64,000 bases of DNA, taken from Candidatus Avelusimicrobium pullicaecorum. Lineage in GTDB: Bacteria; Elusimicrobiota; Elusimicrobia; Elusimicrobiales; Elusimicrobiaceae. The notes below the pieces were generated by a model that saw nothing but the letters and a program-made list of their open reading frames with translations, searched no databases and was not told the origin of the DNA. The position numbers and the translations under genes are program-made. Location: contig CALUQD010000005.1 in NCBI GenBank assembly GCA_944322825.1, forward strand, positions 1 through 64,000. Reading direction: 5' to 3'. This document shows, one piece after another, positions 1 to 7,940 of this stretch. Position 1 is the stretch's first letter; each line of letters starts with the position of its first letter.

Positions 1-146
1 TCGGTGATGGATTTTAAGGCAACAATGGCTTCCGTCAAGCGTGCTTTGCCGACCGCTTTTTCGTATTGCGGCAACGCCACCGCCGCTAAAATGCCGATAA
101 TTAAGACGACAACCAGCAGTTCTATTAAAGTAAAACCCTTTTTCAT
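1..146 (-). CDS. Type IV pilin / pseudopilin, N-terminal part (cut by window edge)
   Basis: The visible product starts [11 protein letters not shown], so it has a very short leader, a Gly-Phe prepilin peptidase site and Glu at mature position 5, followed by the hydrophobic helix ending in ALPQYEKAV. These are the hallmarks of type IV pilins and type II secretion pseudopilins, which are cleaved and N-methylated by PilD and assembled into a fibre. A Shine-Dalgarno AAGGAG lies just upstream (about 150-157). Unlike the pilins at 5354, 22215 and 43786 this copy has no start-codon palindrome, yet the same repeat element lies behind it from 229. The C-terminal part, which would decide major versus minor pilin, is outside the window. 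Confidence 0.85.
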   Translation of the reverse strand, partial: MKKGFTLIELLVVVLIIGILAAVALPQYEKAVGKARLTEAIVALKSIT

Positions 147-228
147 TAAAAACTCCTTAGCAAGTTGATTTTAGAGCTTAATTACAGCCCAATAATTAAC
201 AGCCCAAAAATCAACGCTAGGCCCAGTG

Positions 229-660
229 TATCAAAAAAAAAAAACAAATCAAGGCCCAGAGCCTGGGCTCCCCACTCTTTGCCCGCTAACACGACTGGTT
301 GAGCCACACTGTTTTCGGAATGTCGCGCTGTTTCAAAAAGGAAGTTGTTTCCGCTTATGTCGTTGTCGTTGCTGTTGCCGTTTATCCGGCCCTTTTGCCC
401 CGTCTATAAAAAGCCTTCCAAGCGGAAAAGAAATTTTATTGTTTGAGCGCGGGGAACCCCGCGCGAGTTATAAAATTTCCCGCTTGGAAGTGATTTTTAT
501 GGGGCCCTGGGCCGGGGCAGAGCCTGCCCTCCCCTCTTTGGTACTTTTTCCCGCCGGAAAAAGTACATCGGCCAGAGTCTGGCCTCTCTTTCCTTTACCC
601 GTTAGCCCGACTCCTGGGGCCATACTGTTTCGAAATGTCGCGCTCTTGCGCAACAGCCTT
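229..660. repeat. Pilin-linked mosaic hairpin repeat, copy A
   Basis: This non-coding stretch shares modules with 5867-6040, 22718-23310 and 44301-44945. In order it holds a run of exactly 12 A (233-244); a 6-bp hairpin 254-259/263-268 with loop AGC; a module beginning GCCCGCTAACACGA and continuing through GAGCCACACTGTTT to about 330; a three-part hairpin 415-490; a hairpin GGGCAG/CTGCCC 515-529; an 11-bp hairpin 541-551/556-566; a hairpin GGCCAG/CTGGCC 570-584; and a second GTTAGC...CCATACTGTTT module near 598-640. Long open frames on both strands run through the palindromes and have no family resemblance, so I treat them as chance. The rest of 147-761 holds only the pilin leader region and the terminator at 713-746. 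Confidence 0.75.
415..490. repeat. Three-segment long hairpin inside repeat A
   Basis: The outer stem CTTCCAAGCGG (415-425) pairs with 480-490. A middle stem pairs 430-439 with 470-479. The top stem GCGCGGGG (447-454) pairs with 457-464 over an AA loop. The same structure occurs at 22902-22976 with two compensated base changes in the outer stem, and at 44708-44782. Confidence 0.8.
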
Positions 661-712
661 CCAGCCCGCAAAATACAGCTGTCATACGCTGTCATCAATT
701 TCCGCACCACAC

Positions 713-746
713 AAAAACGCCCGGAGCTCTTGCCCCGGGCGTTTTT
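713..746. terminator. Bidirectional intrinsic terminator
   Basis: The 12-bp stem 713-724/735-746 is flanked by A and T runs on either side. It ends the minus-strand gene that stops at 762. Confidence 0.8.
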
Positions 747-761
747 AAACACCAACGAAAT

Positions 762-1976
762 TTACAAATAAATTTCCACCGTATCCAGTTCTTTGCCCAA
801 GTTGCTGTATACTTTGAGCGTTAGCTTGCGGTCCACAATCTTGCCGGACGCATAATGCCGCGCCGCCACAAAGCGCGCGGTGGAAGAATCCGAATGGGCG
901 CGCTTTTCCGGCGTGGGTGCCGAAGTACCCAGCGTCACATACGTCACCCCGCGCGGGTTGGGTTCCCCGCGATACATCGGAAATGTGCGTTCGTAATCGG
1001 CGTCGCCGCCTTGGATAACCAGTTTCACCCGGTAATCTTCAAAAATTTTAATCAAATTCGCGGCCACTTCCCCATTTGGCCCGCGCGTACCGGTGGAATA
1101 GGCCGGCGCATTCATCACCACGATTTTCCACTTTTCGCCCGCACCCGCCAAGGTGGTTTTGAGCCACTGCACCTGGGCCGATTTCTCGCCGATTTCCGGC
1201 GCCCAGGCGGCGCCTTCGGCTACGTTTGTATCCAAAAAGATAAACCGGGCGTTGGCCGTATCGAAAGAATAGTATTTGGGCGTAGCCTTGCTCCACGACA
1301 TATCGTGGTAGCGGGAATAGTTCGTGCGCAGGAAGGATTTGCTGTCCTGGTTTTCGCGGTCGGGCCCGTATTCATTCGGCCCCAGCGCCACAAACAACGG
1401 CGTATTGGCCAAGATGTTTTTGAACGGTTCGAAAAATTCGCGGTCGGCGTCTTCATTTAAACCGCTGTGGGTCATATTCCCGGTATGAATCAAAAAATCG
1501 GCCTTTTCCTGTTCCATCAGCGTGGCCAGCTGCGTGCGCGCGGCGGCGGCTTCGTCCACCACCGGGGTTCCGTCCGGCAGCGGCAGGGGAATATCCGCCC
1601 CCGTAGCGCCCAACGCCAAGAAATTGACTACTTTGCGCTCCGCCGAATATAAAGTGCGGAAGGTGCCCGTAACCGGTTCCTGCACGCCGTCGCCGGCGGA
1701 ATTATTTACGTATACGCGGTAACAAAAATCCTGATTTGGCACCAGCCCGTATAGGACGGCTTTATGCTGGGTAGTGGCCGGGACGACCGTCATAATCTGG
1801 TTGCAGCGCGGCGCGGGGCCGTATTCCAGCCAGGAAGGCGTTGCTTCGTCCGTCTGCCATTTTAAAATCATTGTGGTTTGGGTCGGGTCCTCTATATAAG
1901 GCCCGCGGATTATCCGCGCCGCATACACTTGGGCGCTCATACAAAAAAAAGTAAAAAGAATTAAAAATTTCTTCAT
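762..1976 (-). CDS. Exported purple-acid-phosphatase-like protein with lost metal ligands
   Basis: The protein has a signal peptide (MKKFLILFTFFCMSAQVYA), a fibronectin-III-like N-domain of about 100 residues (RGPYIEDPTQTTMILKWQTDE, typical of purple acid phosphatases), then a calcineurin-like metallophosphoesterase fold. Every metal-binding motif is altered: GDLG is GATG, GDxxY is GNMTH, GNHE is GPNE, the later His block reads MNAPAY, and GHxHxYER reads GGDADYER. The framework (FIFLDTN, YERT) survives, so this is probably a non-catalytic scaffold or ligand binder rather than a phosphatase. I chose the ATG at 1976 because the signal peptide begins there; a frame upstream to 2024 adds an unlikely extension. 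About 404 residues. Ends at a strong terminator. Confidence 0.75.
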   Translation of the reverse strand: MKKFLILFTFFCMSAQVYAARIIRGPYIEDPTQTTMILKWQTDEATPSWLEYGPAPRCNQIMTVVPATTQHKAVLYGLVPNQDFCYRVYVNNSAGDGVQEPVTGTFRTLYSAERKVVNFLALGATGADIPLPLPDGTPVVDEAAAARTQLATLMEQEKADFLIHTGNMTHSGLNEDADREFFEPFKNILANTPLFVALGPNEYGPDRENQDSKSFLRTNYSRYHDMSWSKATPKYYSFDTANARFIFLDTNVAEGAAWAPEIGEKSAQVQWLKTTLAGAGEKWKIVVMNAPAYSTGTRGPNGEVAANLIKIFEDYRVKLVIQGGDADYERTFPMYRGEPNPRGVTYVTLGTSAPTPEKRAHSDSSTARFVAARHYASGKIVDRKLTLKVYSNLGKELDTVEIYL

Positions 1977-2063
1977 CTTTTTTATTCTACAAAATATCTT
2001 TTTATAAAAGAAGAAACCTTGCAACCTTAAAAAACGTGCCGAAACAGCCTGAAATTTGGTTAA

Positions 2064-2951
2064 ATGAAGTATATGAAAAAATTTATCTTATTTTTTGCTT
2101 TCTGTATTTGTGCTTCCGCCTCTTTACACGCACGCACGGTGGACCTTTCCGCCGCGTATATCGGGGCCTCTCATTTTGACCAAGTCCGCGCGGGCTTGAC
2201 CGTCGCCCCCACCTTGAACCTGTTGGCCGGCGTAGAAGCCAAAATGGTCAACGAGCGCGCCTTTGAGGACCCGATTTATTCCGTCAATGTGCCCGTCCGG
2301 CTGGATTTTGACTTGATGAAAATTGAACTGACGCCCTTCTACTACTTTAAAAACAAAAGCGAAGACCCCCAATACCAAGACGCTTCCGCCTACGGCATCA
2401 GCGGCCGCCTTATTATGGCCTTACAGGATGATGAAGTAAACGACCTGTATACCCACGCGGCCATCGGCGTTTCGTACGCCCGCCAGGACGGCACCGTTTT
2501 TTATGACGACAACACCTTCGCAAATAAAGGCTATTCCCAAATGGCGTACACGCTGGAACTGTACAAAAACTTCTTTCGGTTGTTTGGTTTCCAAGCGTCG
2601 GCCACGTTGTTCCAATACCCGGACGGTATTACCGGCGTACAGGGGGTGCGCGGCGTAATGGACCAGCAAGAATTGGCCTTCACCCAGACCTTCGACGTCG
2701 TACACGATTTAGCCAAATATACCTTGGGCGCCCGCTTAACGCGGATGTGGCCAGACAGCAACGCCACCCTGTACCTGGCGTACCGCTACGGCGAGTATTA
2801 CACCGCCGACCCGGAACACTCGTTTATTGTGGGCAACTCGTTTGCGGCCAGCCGCTCCATCAGCGCCGATATCGCGTACAACCACGTGCGGACCATCCAT
2901 AACGAAAACAAACGCGATATCTTTTACGCCCGTTTGGTTTTCTCTTTTTAG
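2064..2951 (+). CDS. Outer-membrane beta-barrel-like protein
   Basis: The 295-residue protein has a signal peptide (MKKFILFFAFCICASASLHA) and many alternating amphipathic segments rich in Tyr/Phe. It ends in ...FYARLVFSF, a C-terminal Phe preceded by alternating hydrophobics, as in BAM-inserted barrels. No specific porin family is recognised. It is divergent from the phosphatase-like gene and is followed 9 bp later by a histidine kinase, so it heads a likely four-gene run to 5240. An alternative start is the second Met at 2073. Localisation is an inference from sequence pattern; substrate unknown. Confidence 0.6.
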   Translation: MKYMKKFILFFAFCICASASLHARTVDLSAAYIGASHFDQVRAGLTVAPTLNLLAGVEAKMVNERAFEDPIYSVNVPVRLDFDLMKIELTPFYYFKNKSEDPQYQDASAYGISGRLIMALQDDEVNDLYTHAAIGVSYARQDGTVFYDDNTFANKGYSQMAYTLELYKNFFRLFGFQASATLFQYPDGITGVQGVRGVMDQQELAFTQTFDVVHDLAKYTLGARLTRMWPDSNATLYLAYRYGEYYTADPEHSFIVGNSFAASRSISADIAYNHVRTIHNENKRDIFYARLVFSF

Positions 2952-2960
2952 GAGCCGGAT

Positions 2961-3713
2961 ATGAATGAACCGAAAGACGTAGTGATTACTTCCCGCGCAC
3001 TCTCGCTTATTTCGCATAAATTAAAAACGCCGCTCTCTATCATTAACGGCTATTCCGAGGCGATTTTGTCGCAGGCCAAAAAAGAAAAATTTTCGCCTTT
3101 TACGTCCAAAGCCTTGGAAGAAATCAATAAGCAGGGCGGGCGGATGTCGCTTTTGGTAGACAAGCTGATGGCATTCAATAAAGTAACCACCGCCCAAACG
3201 GAAGGCATCGAAAAACAGCCCGTTTATTTAAAAAATCTCATTAAAGATTGCGCTTCCAAAGCCATCGCCCAGGAAGAAGAATCCACCGCGCCGGCCCCTT
3301 CCGCCGACGATTCCACCGTCAAACGCGGTACCTTCGTGGAAATTGACTGCCCGGAGCATTTAAGCGTCACCGCCAACGAAGAAATGCTGCGCCTGTGTAT
3401 ACGCGAACTGCTGGCCAACGCCATCAAATTCAATAATAAAATGGAAAAAATCATCAAAGTCCAATGCGCCAACCACGGCGACAGTATTTCCATTTCCGTG
3501 CGGGATTATGGCGCCGGCATCCGCCCGCAGGACGTGAACCAAATTTTTGAACCGTTCTACCAAGTAGATGATTACTTTACCGGCCAAGTAAGCGGCTGGG
3601 GGTTGGGCCTGCCGATGGTTAAACGTATTTTGGATTTACACGACGGCTCCATCAGCGTCGTTTCGGACCGGGGGCTCGGTTCCATTTTTACCATTAACTT
3701 TCCTATTTTATGA
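2961..3713 (+). CDS. Soluble sensor histidine kinase (HisKA-HATPase)
   Basis: The 250-residue protein carries an H box (LISHKLKTPLSIINGYSE, phospho-acceptor His near residue 19), an N box (NAIKFNNK), a G1 box (VRDYGAGI), an F box (IFEPFYQ) and a G2 box (GWGLGLPMVKRI). There is no transmembrane segment or PAS/GAF sensor before the H box, so it is cytoplasmic and must take its signal from a partner. Start is supported by AGGAG at 2951-2955. The stop overlaps the next gene by ATGA. No response regulator is adjacent, so the cognate partner is unknown. Confidence 0.9.
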   Translation: MNEPKDVVITSRALSLISHKLKTPLSIINGYSEAILSQAKKEKFSPFTSKALEEINKQGGRMSLLVDKLMAFNKVTTAQTEGIEKQPVYLKNLIKDCASKAIAQEEESTAPAPSADDSTVKRGTFVEIDCPEHLSVTANEEMLRLCIRELLANAIKFNNKMEKIIKVQCANHGDSISISVRDYGAGIRPQDVNQIFEPFYQVDDYFTGQVSGWGLGLPMVKRILDLHDGSISVVSDRGLGSIFTINFPIL

Positions 3714-4234
3714 ATGCTGAAACATTGTTAGACCAAATTTCCGCCCAGTGCGATAGTTTCCGGGCAGACTTAATTGCGGCCGCGCATAACCTGCGCGATT
3801 TTACCCGCCGCTTAGACCAAATTATATTGCAGCTGCATAAAGATGTAGCCGTGCGAGATGAATCTTTCGCCGAGCAATTCAACCAATACTGCCAGGATTT
3901 GCGTAAAAAGTTGGATGATACGGAACCTTTTTGGACGCAAACCCGCAACCAGGCACGCTCCTGCAAAGACGCAGACTGGACCGGCGATCTGACCCTGGCG
4001 GCCAAAGGGCTTAACAGCCGGGCCAAAACACTTTCCCGCGCGTGCGACGAGTTCACCACGGCCTACGACGCTTTTTGCCACAGCTACAACGGGTTTACGG
4101 CGGCCAAACTTAATGTATGGTTGCTGACGTCCTGCCAGAACGATGCCGCCAGCCTAACCGGGAAAATTCTCTTTTTGGCGCGCGAAATCGCCAAGAAAAC
4201 CGAACGCAACAGGGGGCCGAATGTTTACGGATAA
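3710..4234 (+). CDS. Hypothetical helical protein coupled to a histidine kinase
   Basis: I do not recognise this 174-residue protein. It is predominantly helical by composition (long amphipathic stretches, few Pro/Gly), has four Cys, and has no signal peptide or clear membrane segment. It begins inside the kinase stop codon (ATGA) and overlaps the following transporter by 14 bases, so the three genes are translationally coupled. It may be an accessory or sensor partner of the kinase. That is inference from context only. Confidence 0.6.
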   Translation: MNAETLLDQISAQCDSFRADLIAAAHNLRDFTRRLDQIILQLHKDVAVRDESFAEQFNQYCQDLRKKLDDTEPFWTQTRNQARSCKDADWTGDLTLAAKGLNSRAKTLSRACDEFTTAYDAFCHSYNGFTAAKLNVWLLTSCQNDAASLTGKILFLAREIAKKTERNRGPNVYG

Positions 4235-5240
4235 ACCTACTTTCTATTACCTAAAAACCAGCGCCATTTGCTTAACCATTATTGCCGCTGGCGTGGTAAC
4301 CGCGTTTTTGGTATACACTAAAACGCTGTTGATACCTTTCGTCATCTCCATTTTGTTCTATACTATCCTCGCTCAAATGACGTTGTATATGAAGCACAAA
4401 TTTTCCTTCCCGTCTTGGCTGGCAATGACGATTTCCATCCTCCTGTGCGTAGCCGTGTTTGCGGGGGTCATCTTCTTTACCGTCAATTCGGTGGGGACTT
4501 TTCTCAAAGGGGCCGAAGTTTACCGCCAAAACTTAATTGACACCATTAATGACATTGCCCTGCGCTTGCAGCAGCACGGCATTACGCTGGACCAAAACTT
4601 TTTGGAAACATACCTGCGCGAATTGCCCGTTTTTAACTGGCTGCGCAACTTTGGCGGACAGGTGTTTAGTATCGTTTCCGATACTACGCTGATTATTCTG
4701 TTTATGGTGTTCTTTTTGCTGGGCAGCAAAAAAGCACCGCCGATTACCAACCCCGCTATTAAAGAAATGCTGGCCAATGTGTCGGTATATTTATCGGTCA
4801 AGCTGATGGCCTCGCTGGCCACAGGGTTGGTGGCCGCGGCGATCTTGTTTGGGTTCCAAGTGAAACTGGCCGCCTTGTTTGCGATGTTTATGTTCCTGCT
4901 CAACTTCATCCCCAGCGTGGGTTCCATCATCGCGGTATTGCTGCCGGCGCCGGTGCTCTTTTTGCAATTTGGGTTAGGGCCGCAATTCTTTATTGTATTG
5001 GGGCTGCTGGCCGCCACCGAGTTCACTATCGGCAACTTGGTAGAACCGCGCTTCCTGGGCGAAGGGATGGATTTACACCCCGCTACCGTGGTGGCGTGCT
5101 TAATCTTTTGGACGCTGGTATGGGGCGTGCCGGGGGCCTTCTTATCCGTACCGATTACGGCCTCCATCAAAATCGTATTAAGCAAAATCAAACATACCCG
5201 GCCGGTGGCTGAATTTTTAGCCGGCCGTCTGCCGCATTGA
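4221..5240 (+). CDS. AI-2E family transporter (UPF0118/PerM-like)
   Basis: This 339-residue polytopic membrane protein has the family layout: two N-terminal hydrophobic hairpins, a soluble central region (about 100-150), and a C-terminal block with the family-like FLLNFIPSVGSIIAVLLP segment and a glycine-rich NLVEPRFLGEGMDLHP motif. Members include AI-2 exporter TqsA and Na+/H+ antiporter-like proteins, so substrate cannot be assigned. It ends the kinase operon before a strong terminator (5257-5290). Confidence 0.85.
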   Translation: MFTDKPTFYYLKTSAICLTIIAAGVVTAFLVYTKTLLIPFVISILFYTILAQMTLYMKHKFSFPSWLAMTISILLCVAVFAGVIFFTVNSVGTFLKGAEVYRQNLIDTINDIALRLQQHGITLDQNFLETYLRELPVFNWLRNFGGQVFSIVSDTTLIILFMVFFLLGSKKAPPITNPAIKEMLANVSVYLSVKLMASLATGLVAAAILFGFQVKLAALFAMFMFLLNFIPSVGSIIAVLLPAPVLFLQFGLGPQFFIVLGLLAATEFTIGNLVEPRFLGEGMDLHPATVVACLIFWTLVWGVPGAFLSVPITASIKIVLSKIKHTRPVAEFLAGRLPH

Positions 5241-5256
5241 CACTCCCGTTTCATAC

Positions 5257-5290
5257 AAAACCCCGCGCCTATTTACCGCGCGGGGTTTTT
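5257..5290 (+). terminator. Intrinsic terminator after transporter
   Basis: Stem AAAACCCCGCGC (5257-5268) pairs with 5278-5289 and is followed by T's. Confidence 0.85.
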
Positions 5291-5353
5291 ATCAACTCAA
5301 CCGATATAACGAAACCAGATTGGGAGAATTTGTTTCGTTTTTAGAAAGACCCA

Positions 5354-5863
5354 TTATTTGAATACATAGAAATCTTCTCCGCTGGGATGGGTCCCGCCAT
5401 ACACGCCCCCCAAGGCTTTGCATATGCGGCCCAATTTCGTATCCCCTTTTGTCACCCGGCATTCCCGGGTACCCGAGTCATAAAAATACAGGTAGGCGGG
5501 CGTGTTGGGAGATCTGCCCGAAATTACATTGTAATCAGGATATAGATTCGAAATCGTAAATTTTTTATATTGTACGAAACTGCCATCCGCAGACACCGTC
5601 CCTCCCGCCGGGAGCGAAATATCCAAATCCTCTAATTTCTCCGCGTAAACGCCATTGGCCATAAAATAAACCTGCTGGGCGTCGTAAATAGAATTGGCTA
5701 AGGTAACCAGTTGCATATAGCGCGCTTTGGCCACAGCTACTTCGTACTGCGGCAGCGCCACCGCCGCCAGGATACCAATGATTAAAACGGCCACTAATAA
5801 CTCTATTAGCGTAAATCCGGCGTTTTTCCCCGCCGGGTAGGCTTTTTGATAAATTTTGCTCAT
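5354..5863 (-). CDS. Type IV pilin-like protein with start codon in a palindrome
   Basis: 169 residues from the ATG at 5861-5863: MSKIYQKAYPAGKNAG followed by [19 protein letters not shown] and ALPQYEVAVAKARY. Cleavage is expected between Gly and Phe with Glu5 present. The middle region DAQQVYFMANGVYAEKLEDLDISLP is shared with the pilins at 22215 and 43786; the C-terminal part is variable, with two Cys. The leader is unusually long (16 residues). No Shine-Dalgarno is visible, and the ATG is the loop of the inverted repeat 5843-5882. An upstream in-frame TTG (5869) also lies in that repeat. Confidence 0.85.
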   Translation of the reverse strand: MSKIYQKAYPAGKNAGFTLIELLVAVLIIGILAAVALPQYEVAVAKARYMQLVTLANSIYDAQQVYFMANGVYAEKLEDLDISLPAGGTVSADGSFVQYKKFTISNLYPDYNVISGRSPNTPAYLYFYDSGTRECRVTKGDTKLGRICKALGGVYGGTHPSGEDFYVFK

Positions 5864-5882
5864 AGCCAAAATTTATCAAAAA
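5843..5882. promoter_or_regulatory. 16-bp inverted repeat enclosing a pilin start codon
   Basis: TTTTTGATAAATTTTG (5843-5858) is perfectly complementary to 5867-5882. The loop holds the minus-strand ATG at 5863-5861. In mRNA this would form an AU-rich hairpin presenting or hiding the start codon. Confidence 0.8.
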
Positions 5883-6040
5883 AAAAAAACAAATCAAGGC
5901 CCAGAGCCTGGGCTCCCCACTCTATGCCCGCTAACACGACTGGTTGAGCCACACTGTTTTTGGAATACCGCGCTCCAACGAAACGGCACCTTGCCGGGGG
6001 CAGGCCCTTCCAGGTCCGGGAAATCCCCCTCTTGGCAGAT
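5867..6040. repeat. Pilin-linked mosaic hairpin repeat, copy B (short)
   Basis: The copy holds 12 A's, CAAATCAAGGCCC, the hairpin GCCCAG-AGC-CTGGGC (about 5902-5916), and the GCCCGCTAACACGACTGG...GAGCCACACTGTTT module. It then diverges from the other copies; the GCCGGGGGCAGGC segment near 5993-6005 recurs in copy D. It lacks the long three-part hairpin. It fills the gap between the pilin and the terminator at 6064. Confidence 0.75.
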
Positions 6041-6063
6041 TTCTCCAACCGAAAAAAGACACA

Positions 6064-6093
6064 AAAAAACCGCCTGTTTCCAGGCGGTTTTTT
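6064..6093. terminator. Bidirectional intrinsic terminator
   Basis: AAAAAACCGCCTG pairs with CAGGCGGTTTTTT around a TTTC loop. It ends the minus-strand operon that stops at 6105. Confidence 0.85.
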
Positions 6094-6104
6094 AAATGGC
6101 ACTT

Positions 6105-6596
6105 TTATTTGGCCGGAACCGTGGGAAGCTGCTCGCTGCGGACTTTGTCAAACAAATTGCTTTGCGTAGCGCGCTGTAAAAATTCCTCCCACTCCTGCGG
6201 CGTCATTTCGAAATCGTCCATTACAATGTACGATATTTCCTGGGCCGTATCTTTGCCCAAGAGATTATTCTTGGCGTATTCGTTTTCCAGCTCCACATAG
6301 CGGCTGGCAACCGCATAATCAATATCCGCTTGAGAATAGGTAGGGATATCCTGTCCGTCCGCGGGGGTTGCTTCGGGCGCGCCTGTTTGGGCTCCGTCGG
6401 TGGTAAGGGGCTGGTCCCCCGCCGGGGTGAACAATTCGCTATGGTCGCCCGCCGGCTGCGTAACCAACGGTTCCTCTTCCATCGAATTTGTTACCCGGCC
6501 CAGCATCAAGTTGGAACAGGCATACGGATGCACAATAAAATAAACACTTAAAATGATAAAAACCAAAATAACGGCTTTGACTAAAATTTTAAGCAC
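6105..6596 (-). CDS. Hypothetical single-TM protein
   Basis: The 163-residue protein has one N-terminal membrane segment (VKAVILVFIILSVYFIVHPYA). A Pro/Thr/Gly-rich acidic linker (about 40-90) follows, then a helical C-domain (DIDYAVASRYVELENEY... EMTPQEWEEFLQRA). No family is recognised. As an anchored extracytoplasmic protein downstream of an FKBP isomerase and another single-TM protein, it may belong to the envelope operon running from 10792 down to 6105. That is context only. Confidence 0.6.
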   Translation of the reverse strand: MLKILVKAVILVFIILSVYFIVHPYACSNLMLGRVTNSMEEEPLVTQPAGDHSELFTPAGDQPLTTDGAQTGAPEATPADGQDIPTYSQADIDYAVASRYVELENEYAKNNLLGKDTAQEISYIVMDDFEMTPQEWEEFLQRATQSNLFDKVRSEQLPTVPAK

Positions 6597-6644
6597 GGGG
6601 TAACCTCCTGTTACTTTATTATAGAATACTATATTTTTCCGCGG

Positions 6645-7232
6645 CTATTCCGTTTTTTTTGCTTCCGGGGCGGCCGGCGGGACGGCATTTGCGCCCTGCA
6701 ATTGCTTTACGCTTTGCACAAACTGCGGGTTCGTAAAAATTTCCTGCACGGTTTTGGCAAACTCCGGGTTCTGCATATTTTCCTGTACCACTTGGCGTAC
6801 TTGCGGGTTCTCCTTTAAAATGCGCACGAGTTCCACCCCGCTCAACGCACCCAAATCGCTTGCGCCGCCTTTTGTGGCGGCGGATAAATCTTTATTAAAT
6901 TTTTGCAAATGCGGATCTTCTTTATAATCGTCCAAGATAGAAACAATGGTTTCTTGCGCCTGCTGGGTTTTTTGCTCATCGGACAATACGCCGCTTTCCA
7001 AAAAGATAGCGCTCTGCGCCGGGGTGAACTCCACCGGGCGGTTGACGGGCTCCGGCTTAGGCGCCGCCAAAGAAACCGGCACGTTTTGGAAAGTAAAAGT
7101 AGCCGTTTGGGCGGCCGATTCGGCCGCTTTCTGCTGGGCTTTGCGGTCATATACCTGATAGATGCGGACCGCGCCCATATACGCGAGCGCGGCCACCATA
7201 ATACCTATCAAAACATAACTGGTTTTAGACAT
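6645..7232 (-). CDS. Hypothetical single-TM protein coupled to FKBP
   Basis: The 195-residue protein has an N-terminal membrane helix (YVLIGIMVAALAYMGAV), then an Ala/Gln-rich region and a helical C-terminal part containing a repeated NPQ/NPE motif (ENPQVRQVVQ, NPEFAKTVQE, NPQFVQSVKQ) spaced about every 15-20 residues. It begins at TAATG, sharing one base with the stop of the FKBP gene, so the two are co-translated. Function is not recognised. The repeated NPxF/V helices could bind a partner, which is inference. Confidence 0.6.
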   Translation of the reverse strand: MSKTSYVLIGIMVAALAYMGAVRIYQVYDRKAQQKAAESAAQTATFTFQNVPVSLAAPKPEPVNRPVEFTPAQSAIFLESGVLSDEQKTQQAQETIVSILDDYKEDPHLQKFNKDLSAATKGGASDLGALSGVELVRILKENPQVRQVVQENMQNPEFAKTVQEIFTNPQFVQSVKQLQGANAVPPAAPEAKKTE

Positions 7233-7930
7233 TATTTCCCCAGTTCAAGCACTTCAATATCAAACACCAAGACGGAGTTAGGCGGAATTTGCCCCACTGG
7301 ACGGTTTCCATAAGCCGTATCGGGCGGGCAAACCACTTTGGCGCGGGAACCCGGCTTCATCTGCTGCAAGGCCTTGGTCCAGCACGGGATGACATCCGTC
7401 AGTTTCGTTTCAAACGCTTCGTTGCGGTCGCGCGAACTGTCGAATTTCGTACCGTCAATTAAGGTGCCCGTATAATGCACTTTCACGGAACCGTCCGCTT
7501 TGGGCGCTTTGCCTTTTCCGGCACGGCTGAGTTTAATCATCGCGCCGTTATCCAAGGTTTTTACGCCTTTTTCTTTTTTAAAGCTGGTCATATATTCCTG
7601 CTGGGCAGCTTCGCGCTTGGCGGAAATGGTTTTGGCGTCGTCCTGGTATTTTTGGATGATAGAAGGCTTATATTGTTCCAAATCCGTTTGGGATTTTTTG
7701 TTGAGCAAACTGTCGCGCATTCCCTGCGACAAGGCTTTATAATCGTCTTCATTATCCAAAATCAGCTGGCGTTTTAAATTATCCCCCAATAAGAACCCCA
7801 GCGAATAGAGCATTTTGTTACGTTCAGCGACGCTCTGCACATCCGGCTGTGCGGCCGCCGGCTGGGCCGCTTCCTGCGCGGCGGCTAGCACCGGCCACGC
7901 CAATAAAACAGCAATTAGCACTTTCTTCAT
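7232..7930 (-). CDS. Exported FKBP-type peptidyl-prolyl isomerase (Mip/FkpA-like)
   Basis: The 232-residue protein has a signal peptide (MKKVLIAVLLAWPVLAAAQ), a helical N-terminal dimerisation-type region (about 30-125), and a C-terminal FKBP domain with VKVHYTGTLIDGTKFDSSRDRNEAFE, VIPCWTKALQQMKPGSRAKVVCPPDTAYG and PPNSVLVFDIEVLEL. Layout and length match periplasmic Mip/FkpA foldases, which catalyse prolyl cis-trans isomerisation and act as chaperones. AGGAG precedes the ATG. The active-site Trp of the IGW/VIPGW segment is present (PCW). Confidence 0.93.
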   Translation of the reverse strand: MKKVLIAVLLAWPVLAAAQEAAQPAAAQPDVQSVAERNKMLYSLGFLLGDNLKRQLILDNEDDYKALSQGMRDSLLNKKSQTDLEQYKPSIIQKYQDDAKTISAKREAAQQEYMTSFKKEKGVKTLDNGAMIKLSRAGKGKAPKADGSVKVHYTGTLIDGTKFDSSRDRNEAFETKLTDVIPCWTKALQQMKPGSRAKVVCPPDTAYGNRPVGQIPPNSVLVFDIEVLELGK

Positions 7931-7940
7931 TATGTTTCTC

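Noticed and set aside
226-771. Long open frames on both strands in the pilin-linked repeats (also at 5856-6102, 22707-23350, 44548-45014)
   Set aside because: They run through palindromes, differ in frame between copies, have no ribosome sites and no family signatures. The repeated VLFPAGKST-like peptide is just the translation of the 11-bp hairpin.
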